A stretch of 64,000 nt of DNA, taken from NCBI GenBank assembly GCA_950022655.1, contig OX465580.1, positions 94,692,797 to 94,756,796 on the forward strand. Reading direction: 5' to 3'. The notes under the pieces are model-generated. The model saw only the letters and a program-made list of their open reading frames with translations. It searched no databases and had not been told where the DNA came from. Origin of the DNA: Alentia gelatinosa. Taxonomy: Eukaryota > Annelida > Polychaeta > Phyllodocida > Polynoidae. Shown one piece after another: positions 43,501 to 55,500 of the stretch (positions are counted from its first letter, which is position 1; every line of letters starts with the position of its first letter). The translations under genes and the position numbers were made by a program.

Positions 43501-46500
43501 CCTTTGTAGCGTGGAGGTTAATCTGTATATATACTGTATATATTTTGTGTTACATGGTGTTTTTCTGCCTAATATATTTTTAGGGAAAAAAACATAATTC
43601 GATGTATTACCTCTTCATGATCTAATATTGTCAGTGTGACCGATAATTTACGGTATTTTAAAGCTTATATCCATTAAGTGAATGATTCTTTGATAGGGTA
43701 CTATTTACCTAACCATCTACTATTTTAATCAGCTCTATCCAATGCAGAAATGACTCCTTATCATTAGTGATTTCCCTGTGATACCTACCACTAATTCTCA
43801 CGGATACAAGTATTGCAATAACTGACGGAAATCCAAAATTTCAAGATTTCCATTTTGTTTATGATCAAAATCACGCATTACCTACAAGGTGGCCGCACCG
43901 GGTCATACCCCAGCGGCTCCCAAGCCACTGACGACGCCTGCCAGTTACCAGAATGTGCCGTTAGGCAACCGAAATCGAAATGTCGACCTTGTATTCGGAA
44001 AGCGAGAGTTATTAATCCCTATTTATTTTATTTCCCTATATATCTTCTAACCATGACTTGTATCCCTGAACTCTCATGACGTGACACGTATCGTTAGTGA
44101 CGTCAAACCGATCCACCTATGACGTCATACGTCACATCATATTCTTACAGGAAATTGGACGCAAGCGGCCAATGAGCGTTTCCAGTGTCTTGGGCGATAA
44201 TCAGGAGTCGAAGAACTACAACAGGTGTGTACTTTTGTCAATTCGTAATACCCTTTCCCGTAATCCACAATATCTAGCCTATTGTCTCATGCGAGCCTTT
44301 AATAGATCTGTCACTATTAGTACTGTAAATACGATCGCGCATGGTCCCCTACCCTTTCGTACCCCTAGTGATGTTACTACTAGATTGAATTTACAACAGC
44401 TTTTAATTCTGTTACTTTAGTAGAAAAAAGTTAAACTTAAAATTGGTTTAGTCCTCGTAGTATCTTACCTACCACAACATTGCTTTTGATTTTAGTTAAG
44501 AACTCATAATATTGTACTTTTGTAGTTGCTAGACTTGCTGTAATGATTAAATCCTGATTTTGAAATTTGCTCTGTACTTCTGCTTTATTAATATGTGACA
44601 ACAGGGAGAAAAGGTAATGTCAGCACTTGCTAGTATTTGTAGTTGGATCGTTGTTTTCTGTTGTTGTTGTTTTGTCCGTCATTTTGAACGCGGGCCTGGA
44701 CGGAGACTGGACTTAATTTGGGCCTTGCCGGAAGTGGCTATTAAGTTCATCTTCTCATACGAAGTGTTTTGGGACAATGAGACTTATTTAAACAATTATC
44801 AAAATATTTGAAACAAATATTCCGATAATCCTTTGGAAATACCCAGGGATGCGTCACTGAATGAACATTAGAATAGGCTTGGATAAATTTGAAACATTAA
44901 GGGCTCGAATAAACCTTAAGCAATTGCACCTTTATCATAATGCGAAATAGTTTCAAGTGTAAAGATCATGTACATATTTATCTGCATAGTTATGGAATAT
45001 AGATTTACTTACACCAAAGATACGGCGAGAATTTGTTTAGGAATCTAGAGGTTAATGACCAACTGCCATTAAAGTACTCGTATACTTTTTAGTTTATTTC
45101 ATACAATGTGTCTACAAAAAGAACATTCTGAGCAGTCACTGAAGGAACTCGGATTAATTATAGACATCTCTGTCAAAGATGGTAAGAGCTGTCTCAGTTT
45201 GGCCCTTTATTACTTCTGAGGATTATTAACACTTCAGATTGTGACTTATTCAAAACACATAGATCCAATTAGCTTGGTGTATTTTAATATAGATTGAAAA
45301 AAATGAATAGTAATGTAAAAATTGATCAGTTCGAAGTCATCATTGAAGCATTTAGACGAATTGGACGCATCCCTGGTTTAGTCCACAGAAACTAATCAGA
45401 TAATAATCTTATGTCCTTTGCATGCATGTTTGCTCTATGCCTCCTGCTCACTGTACATTCTCCACCACAGCATTGTATGCCTGAATGCTGAGGTGCCTCT
45501 CCCCCAGATATCGACACTGATGCAAAGGGGAGTCGTCCACCACCAGCACAACTCCCCCCTCCCCTGTATGTGTGGCCTCAGTGGTCATAGTCAACGTGCC
45601 AAATGGCGTGATCATCGTGATTGGTTGATTAAGAAACTTCTCACCAGTATAGAAAAAAAGAGACCCGTGAAACTTGGAAGTTCCCCATACCGAAAATTAT
45701 TATTTGTATGATTACCCCCTGGATTTAGGCTCAACTATTATTATGTAGAAATATACCATAGCTGTGGCACTTCAACTAAACGAGTAAGAAATTAAACGAG
45801 ATGAGAATCAAATGTACTTGAAATTAATCACCCAATCTGCCTATAAAGGTATAATTCATGAATACATAATATACCCTAGTACCCTAGAATTCATGTGGAT
45901 GAATGATAAATGAATGATAATGTAGAATTCCGTTAAGCGGGGTCCTCTGTTCAGGGTCAGATTGCCCCGTGTTGTGGGATGCCCCTCGTAACGGGGTAAA
46001 ATAATATGAAAAGAGCAATCTGTTTGAGCCAAATGTCCCAAGTTGCGGCATGTGTCCCTGAATGGGTCGCTCCGCAACCGAAGTTCTACTGTACAAGTAT
46101 GCCTTAGTGATAAAGACCGCGACAGGCGCACGTATGAATATATAACAGTAGAGAAATTACCTCCCCTTACTATTGAGTGCCACTCCCCGATTGTATCGCG
46201 TTCTCCATCTTTCCCACTGCTGGTCGTCAGCCCTTTGTATCATGTGACTGTCTGGTGTCACGTGGCCACTTCGTCGCGTGACTTATGGTGACGTCATAGG
46301 TCTTCTGACCTGATTTATTCTGTTCTGTGACGTGATGTGACTGGGGAATAGCTTGGATTTGGCTTTAGCCACCTAAATTAAAGACAGTGAATGCGTAGAT
46401 TCAACCACAGACAGACTAGGGGATAAGTGGGCAGTGGAAACTTCGTTCATTAGCAGCCCTGGCCAATTATCTTTTTTATCTTACATGGTATCGGAGAAAA

Positions 46501-49500
46501 GATAATTGTTCATTTTAGTGGTCAACCATTAGCAGAGTATGAACACTAACATTAACAATTTAATGTTCTTATTGTTGAGTTGAGTATTAATGCTTCGTTT
46601 CGTTAAAATCTCATAAGAACGGTCTACAAATTGAAGCAGAGCTTCGATTTAGGCGTGTACAATATCTCAGTGATGCAGTTTAACTTTGCATCCAACTTAT
46701 TTTGCCATTAGTGTCGGTTTTCACACACTGGAACTAAAGAAACAAGCTAACTTCTTAGTTTTTCAAAACCACAAATTACCTTGTAAAAGAACATTGCTAA
46801 AAGAATTAATGAATAAACTTACCGACTTGGTCACACTGGTTCGTCTATCAGTATGCCCACTTCTGTCACATTGCCATTGTCAAATCGATGGTCGGTTGAA
46901 GAGGGATTCTGTCTTGCACCATGTGAATGATCCTATAGTCTTAAGATGGGGTAACTGCATGTCACCGATAGCTTTAGATATGACAGACTAGAATATCACT
47001 AGTAAATACACACACAGTTTATATTTGGTGTGAAGGGTTAGGAAAACACAGGCACACTTGTCGTATAGCATGTCGAAGTGTCACCATGTAGTCTTGTGCA
47101 TTGAAAGAGTTGGCTAAGGGAATTAGATTATCATATTATCCCTTACCAAATACGCATTATATCAATTAGTGCAGTCAAGAAGACAGTCAATTGTTACTAT
47201 TGTTGTGCTTTCATGGTTCCGACAAGAACGTTTGTATTTTGAAAGCATTTTTAGTCTACTATGAAAAAAAAGAGTAAAATCCAGTTATACTCCCTTCACA
47301 TGGTGCTTCGTGAATTTGATATTTAGTCAGTTTAAAAGAGATTAAGTTTTGGAAATTGTTGAACTTTCTTTGAACATCAATTATTAGCAGAATTTTATAG
47401 CATTTATATCATTTCGAGGCAATGATTACCCACTAGAAATACCGTAATATTTTGATACTTACTATCATTCAAATAGGTTCTTATGAATTGACAAACAAAT
47501 GTACATGCATTTTTTATTACCAGCAATGTATGTATTCGACACACAATGAATTGAGTGGGTAATGCTATGGACAGGGTGGGTACATATATTCTGTGCTTAA
47601 TGTCAATGTCACCTGTGTCTAAAGGCTAACGTCCTGCATGTTTTTGTCTCTTTTTTTCTCTTTCCCCTTGGCTGTGGACGTGTGTCGCTGGCTGCGCGTA
47701 CTGCCGCTTCTAGGTTTAACGACTTTTACTCGCGCTACACGTCATTGGTCAATTCGAGCAAGTCCAACGCCCTGGTTGAGCCATCCACCACCTCCGCCAC
47801 CACGACCAGCAGTACCGGCCCTGTCACCACCACCACCTCCTCCTCCTCTTTACCCCACCAGTCCTCGTATGTACCATTACCACGCAGGAGACACACCGAC
47901 ATCGAGACGACGACGACGACGCCAGACAGCGAACGGACGTCATTTTCGACAGGAACGACAACGACTTCGACGTTGGGGACATCGACATCGACGACGTCGC
48001 CAACCTCTACTACCCAAATCGCAGGACAGCGAAGGTACGGTCTGCCCCTTGTGAAATTTCTTCTGTTAAAAAAAATCTCTTACGTTTGATACAAGAATTA
48101 CGTATTCGAGTGTTACGACATTATCCAGAAATCAAATTGCGCTAAATTAACTGTGGTGTATTTTAGGTAAATATCGTATGTTTGATGATAGAGCAGCCTA
48201 GAGGGTTATTTAACGTTGGAATTGAAATAAAAGCTCTGTGTATTTTGATAACGTTACACAGGGATAATTCGCTGCGTCTCCACAAGTAAGTAGCTCTCAT
48301 CCCGTCCACTACTAAACTCTGCTGACGGCAAAGTACAGTGGACAAGGACCATAGTTATCGTCCAAGCTAGCTTTGTATAGGCTCTCTGTCCAGTAGTCGA
48401 CGATCTTTTCACGCCAAAATAGTGATGATTTAAGATAAGAAATAAATGCAAAAAAACATTATATGTGATTAGAATCCTTTGAGATTTTGGGGACGGACTT
48501 TAAATCACTTAGCTTAAGTTGATTAGAGAAACCGGGATGCGAGAATTCAGATAATCTACTGATATCCAAAATTTCATGATTTTCATTTCTGATTATCTTA
48601 ATTCCCCAGTATCTATAAGTCGACGGCACCCGTCTAACACTGTCCAGTCATTTTAGACTACGATTTTTCTTCTCTTTTCTCTTAATCGTGTCTTGTACCC
48701 CTGGGGAGAACCCGAGGAGAATAGGTTTGGACCCCCATGTAAGAATGCAATGGGTTGGAACCCACAACTTCGACTAGAGTGAACACACTTGCTGATGAAC
48801 AAACGGAAAGAGATCGCTCCCTACTGGTCAGATAGCCCTCGCTTGCTAAAGACTAGAAAAACTGGGATTTTACTTGGGTTTTAGTGTCGCTACCACCGCT
48901 ATAAAGTTTACTACATTATCGTAATTCATATTATCAGTAAATGTCTGCAAGTATCAGCCCTAGGGCCTCTAGTTCCTGAATAACTTTAAAGGCACATAAT
49001 CGTCTTGCTGGTGATTGAGATTAGTTTCTTTAATAAATTCAGAGATGCAGGATTTCTGGTTTTTCTCATGTACTAAAATTTCATTACATTAGATATAAAG
49101 AATAGAGATGACCAAGATTCGGAAATTTCCCGGCCTTTTCCTAGACCTCACTCATCTCTAAGTAATTTACATTCTCTTACAATTGAGAGGAATCGTCACT
49201 GACGCAAATTTTCGACCCTAGAATAATTCCTCTTATTTTCATAAGGTGTATTTCCCTGAAAGGCAATCAGTATTAGCATTTGAAAAGTCTTGAATGTTTT
49301 AGAATATTGATCATTTTCTGGAAATAGATAAGACAGGTAATAATATAGCGGGTCTATTTTAGATTTGAAGATAAAAAAAAGTCTCTTACGACTAAGCACT
49401 GATATCGAAATTCCCTAAAAATCTCAGGAGTCCCTGGCGCGTACTGGTAATAATGACATGGTGTAGTATTGAAATGATTATGTTTAGTACAAAAAAAAAC

Positions 49501-52500
49501 CCTGAAAATATACCATAATTATGTTTTAGGTTAAACCAAATATTGTGCACCACAAATTATACAAATGATTAAATAGATCATGTTAATTTACATTGCACTA
49601 AGGTAGATCTTGTCTGTAGTCGGCTCGATAGGAAATAAAATAAGTCATGAGATAAGAAGCTTATCTAGATACTAAGATATCAGATGTTCATATGTTTGCA
49701 CACTATTGCCTGCTATATTTTATTGCCTTCGGATTGAAATTTTCACAAAACGCAGGTTCTTTGCCCGGGGGAATACTTAAGAGTGCTATGGCTTCATTGA
49801 ATTTCAAATTTGTTCTGCCTGAAAGCCGAAAGCTGTGGTTTCTTATCTTTTGTATGCTAGATCACCGCTTATATGCTGCTTACTATTAGAAAATAGAAGA
49901 GCATCTAATTCCGGTTTAGCCGAACTAAATTACTGCCTGATACTAACTCACCAGTAACTATTCTTTAGAGATCCAAAAGAGTCTCCATGTGACACTCGGT
50001 CGTTTTAAGAAGACCTTTATAAACTAGTTGTCCAAAAGTCTTCCAGTTATTTTACAACGGTATCCTAAAAGTGATAGGAAGCGCACCTCCGACTTCCCCT
50101 CCCCTTCTCTGGGACCGCTAGTTTACCAGATAGAACTCAGTGGAGAGTAGGTCCCGTTCGGCACGTTGGAATTGGCACCCACGATTAATTGAAGAAAAGT
50201 GATCAGTAAAGAAAACTTTCTGTCTGCAGCCCATAGACCTGTTTTTCTCTCAGTCAACGTATACAACTAATAGTAATAGCTGTCTCTTAGATGAATAACG
50301 GAAGAAGTTCAGCCCCCAAAAGAATAAAATTTATAGAAAGGTACTTCACTTGGGAGGAACGTAAGTGGGATGGCTGAGTCATCGTTCAGCAAACCTGCCA
50401 GCGGCATGTCCAGTGTGTCCTCTCAGAATTCTAGGACAGGGATCTTTTTTATATCGTCTCATGTGATGGACCGGTAAAGTAAATTTTAGAAAGGCAATGT
50501 ATCGGCTGATGATGGCACGGTAATCATGGAGAAAATATACATTCTCATTGGCCCTTACTGTTAGAGAAGTGCAGACTCAGTTTTAAAGTGTTTGAAATGG
50601 GACTCACTTGACATTGTTTCTACTTATGACTTAAAACAAGGGGGATCCAAACAAACTGGCAAAAGGAATTAAGCTGAGAACAGTAAAGTTCCAATTAGGT
50701 ATACCCTGCTCCTGCGGTATTGCTCATGGCACAAGAATAATTGGGACATTTAGTCCTGGATAACGGTCACTACAACACCCATTTCTGCAGGTATTTGCAG
50801 AGATGCAAGGTTTCTGATTGTGTTTTTTTTGTTTTCTGAATTTTCATCATAGTATTGTTAAAGAATCGAGATGAGCAGGAGTGGGAAACATTCCGGCCTT
50901 TATCTTTGTTCTATACTTTAATGGCATTTCTCATAAGTGCCAGTTCTGCTATCAAGATGGCAGTACCCTGACCTCAACCTGGACCAGCTTTATAGTGTGA
51001 GTCTGTGTGTAAACCTCCTCACAGGAAGATGGCCGCGGGACGGGAGTGTCGTTGAGTAACGACCCCACGACGTCCAGAGACAACTGCTCAATAGGTGGCG
51101 TTGTGATGGATTCTCAGACCCCAGATCCCTGTTGATGCGCTGTGCAGCCAGGCGTGACCGCTAGGCCGTGTCAGTAGAACGAGGTCAGGTGGAATGAGTG
51201 GTCGAGGATGTATATCAAGACCTAGCTATATATGCTCACCCTTTTTTTTTTAAACTGACTGTTTAAACCTCTGAATAAGAATAATATAGAGCTAAAATAC
51301 ATTCTTCTTTTGTTATCAAATAGATCAACCTTTGTACCCTAGCCCACCCATTCCCTTAGGCATCCTCGCTTACGCACCTCACACCACACTTTACTCAAGA
51401 GGGGGAGCTTGACAATAAAATAATTAAAAAAAAAAAAAAATAGACGAGAGATACATATAGCTTGCGTATAGATTTTCACTCTGGGCCTGTTGATTTATAT
51501 GTAACATTGTGGTTGGGCTATTGGGAACATTGAAGGTGATGGAAGAGTTAGATGTCCTATAGTGTGGCCTCGCATTGTGTTCGGGGTTGTGTGTGGGGGA
51601 AGGGGAACTCTATTACTCTGCCTATGTGGGCCGAGCGCAGCACGTCCCCGACACAAGTCACTGAGACAGCTGAAAGGAGAGTAGCATTAGGGAGAGGTGC
51701 CGTCTGAACAACACGTCCTAATGGGAGGTCGGCCTGAAAGGGACTAACTTCTCATAGTGGAGTGTGCCAGGGTGACTCTTACATGTCTGCAGCTACATCC
51801 TCTCTGACCATACACCAGATGCCAAGTGTCAAGCTATGGCAGCGCGCTGTAGTTCGAGAAGGTAAGCTCGCAGATTTGCTGAGGAAATCCGCCCAGAAAC
51901 TCAAGAATATCATATTTTGGCACAATACGAGGGAAAATATAAGCACATGACCGGATATACTCTGCACGGGATTTGAAGATCTGGTGTTTGTCGAGAAAGT
52001 GAGGTGTGGCATTCGTATGCTGAGAAATTCGAAGATAATTGAGGGGGACCAGGGCTTTTAGTGTGCTAAGAATACTGAAATTATTTAGTTAAGGAAAGAA
52101 ATGCTTGGATTACAGAGATTGCTGGGCAATATTTTGAGCTGTGAGTAAAGATTCGTTGGAATAGTAGTTTCTAAACTGCCACCAATTCTCGCGGTTGCTG
52201 TGAACCAATGTATTCGGAGGGACAGCCACTGAAATTGACATAGAATAATGAGTTTTGGTTTTTGGAACTCACATGCAGGGTAGGGTTGTGAAGTGGCGAG
52301 TGTTATTTTTACTACATTGAAAAGTGAAGAAGAGTAACTCACTGATCCGTGACTAACCAGTCAAGCATCACTGCCACTCAGAATTAGGTCTGTCGGTGAT
52401 TCGTCCTTGAGCCATGCCCGATTGTACTGGAAATGTACCCTGTAAGAGTGCTCACGTCACTCAACGGGTTAGAGTGGGCTCCTCAGTTCTGATTTATACG

Positions 52501-55500
52501 ATATCAATCCTTGAATCACTTCTTCCACTCACACGACTCGACTGTAATTTATCCTCGTTTAACCTTGTTACCAATAGTCAACTGAGCTACGTTTGGCGCG
52601 TTCATAAGGATAGTCAAAGGATAACTATCGATATGCTAGTCACACATGCATGTATAACGTATAGTGTGGTAACATAAATAATGGTACATCTTGAAATGAA
52701 CCTTGCAATTCAAATGTTAACTAAAATAGACGCGCCATGGAATTGTGTGTGTGATTATTTATCTCAAAATTATACTGCTACCTCACACTTGCCTCCGTGC
52801 CGTGCACTGTGATTGGTCTTTCTGCACTTGCTTACTACACCGATAACAATGCTGTGACACACTGGCGTTAGTTCACCTATGATTTCTCATTGAGCGGTGC
52901 GTTAGGACGCCATCCGTTGCTACATGTGAGTGTGGTGCTCTGATGTAAAATGTCGTCTGCTTATCAGGTCGTTCGAGCCGCCCAAACGGGACGAGGAACG
53001 CGAAACGGAACGCAAGCTGAAAGCGCGACGAGCGCGCGAATCCCGACGATCAACACAAGTATGTATACACAGTTCTAAAGTACCCGTTGCGGCCATTATA
53101 TCAACCTGCCACTAGTTCGACTATCTTTTCCTAAGCTTATTTCTGAGTGCCATAACGGATAATGCAAATGGCAACACTAGATAATCTCATTAAGATATCG
53201 GGAAACCTTTTGACAAATTTATCCTTCTTTGAAATGTCCTAATGCTCTGTGTGTATGTATGCAGGTTTCGCTTTGAGCTACCCATCAATGCTCAAGACTT
53301 GTTCAGATTTCCGAATAATGACCGAGATCGTTTGAGAAGATTTTCCCGGAAACAGGTTATTAAACCTATTTTCTCACTTAGGGTGTTACGAAAGAGGACT
53401 TGGAGCGGGCCGAGCAGACGCTGCAGGCCGCCACGCGAGGGACGGACCCACCGCCCGACCTCGACAAGTCCGACGACAAAAGTGACAAAGAAAACAAACC
53501 CGAAGAGACAAGCATCTCCACAAGGCGTAGACACACATGGGACGACAAAAAGGATGTAAGGAATTCAGTGTCTTCACGTGATACAGCACCCTGACAATCT
53601 GAGAGCCTATATATAATGCCACCTTCATATCAGAATGTATGTGTTGATAGATGAGGCGTATCTTTCTTTCACTACCGTCTCTCACCATTTGCTGGAAATT
53701 TTTTCTTTCCCAACCCAGAAGAAACAACTTCAGCGGAACGGAGAAACAACCATAAGATTTTTTTTTAAATCATATCAGAATGTTTTCAATATTGACGGTT
53801 TTCCAGTAGGAAAATAAATGAATTAGTCGGGTTCGAACATGCTCCAGCCTTTTTGTTATTGACTACGCTACCCTCTTTCTATATTCTAACGCGTTTCGTG
53901 TCCTTTATCATATGTAAGCAATACAATGATGTTTTGATTTCTCAATATTTATTCTATATAAAAAAAATCGTTTTTCATGGATTTTCTTTTTAATTTACTA
54001 TCTATCACTCTTTCCATTCAGGAGGACACGAGAAATAGCTCCCGGCGGTCGAGAGATGCTTCTGCCCTCTCAGACTCAACAAGTAAGTATCTTTTAATAG
54101 CTTTAAAACACATTTGCAATAGTCCAAATACTACAAACGGGCATGATTAGGTTTAAGTAATTTATAGACAATATTATTTGCCTCGAGGTGGTCTGACCTA
54201 TTTATGATGTATGACATGCGCACATAAAAACATCTTTGATTATTCCAACATAAATCCTGAAGATTATGGGCGAGTTTAATGTCCATGAACTAACTACAAA
54301 TAGATTTCAAGAACATTTACGAGAAATCCTTAGAATAAGCAAACCGACTCTTTGGATGGGGAAAAGACTGAAGATTCTGCACATAAAAGTATGTACCATT
54401 GTGTGCCAAAGTCCTGGACCTATTTTCTATACTTGAATCATTTTGACAAAGGATATAAACACTTAGAGGTAACTTAAAAAGCAGTACTTGACTACATCTC
54501 ATTGTTGTAGGTTACCTGCGGAGCCGTCCCACCTCCAGTATTACGTCACCATTGGACACAACGACGTCGACGACGACGCCTTCCTACCGGACGTCATCGT
54601 ACCGCAGCAAGTACTCCCAGCGGAACGAGGACGACCTCGACAAGGAAGGTTCGTCCCGACAAATGTCATCTTTACATACCAGAAGGGGGGTCGATATGTA
54701 AGATTGTTGGGGAAAAAATCTCACTCCATCGTGTCACTGCTCTGATGGGGGCTCGTCTAAGGGTCGAAATATAATTAGGGCAGGCAGCTTCAATCTCGCC
54801 TATGGCAATTTACTATAAAGAGTCGCTGATAGTGTAATATATAGAACCCACAATCTAAAATATTGACGATAAAACAACTTAGTTTACCAACAATGGAGCT
54901 TATCAAATTTAAAGTGAAATAACTTTAAGGATATTCTTCTTTTTTTCTTTTGCAGCCGACAAAGAAAAAGAGAAAGAGAAAGAAGACCCCAGCCAAAAAT
55001 CGTCCGCCATTAGGACCCGCAGAAAAAGAGAAAATCGGCGCCCCACCGGAAAAATTAACCCAGAAGATATTCAGGTGAGTGTTCTCAGTGTCCAGAGTTA
55101 GTTCGCTCTAAGGTCTTATTCAACACAAGTACCCAATCCAGATTTAGTTCCGCAGGAATAAACGGTTAAAAAACCACAGAAAGCATGACATGAACTCCTA
55201 TGTATGACAACTTTTCATGTTTCTTGAAATCGTCATCCAGCCACTCAGCCATTAAACTTTCGATTCGCATGTATACATGTTTCGTCAACTGCCTGGCATA
55301 CACGTTTTGGGACCTAGTTGAGCCGGTAACTGGACCGATGGCACCACGGACTGATGGCACCTGGACGGATGGCACATGTTTTCAGTTTTACCTGGACCGA
55401 TGGCACCACTTGCCTAGACTAATGGCACCACCTAATTTTCTTACCTCGACTTGATTTATGTTCCGTTAGAATTTAAAGTTTGATGAATGTTAAAAGATTC

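Larger units (their letters stand above)
48035..52967 (+). other. Intron rich in dispersed repeats
   Basis: A 4.9-kb intron. It carries three dispersed-repeat copies (48562-48704, 49040-49165, 50790-50940) and a tRNA-like retroposon head on the minus strand (about 51020-51180). The rest has no recognisable feature. Confidence 0.75.

Noticed and set aside
43888..44010. Proline-rich open frame VAAPGHTPAAPKPLTTPASY after exon 12
   Set aside because: It lies inside a dispersed repeat copy (family A), lacks a good acceptor at its start and is not needed for frame continuity between exons 12 and 13.
51029..51138. Possible extra MYPT exon starting EDGRGTGVSLSND
   Set aside because: Its frame does not join the AG overhang of exon 14 (a stop appears after nine codons in the required phase), and the region is a tRNA-like retroposon on the other strand.
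52561..52605. tRNA-like A-box on the minus strand (GTAGCTCAGTTGACTATTGG)
   Set aside because: No convincing B-box at the right distance; left as chance similarity.
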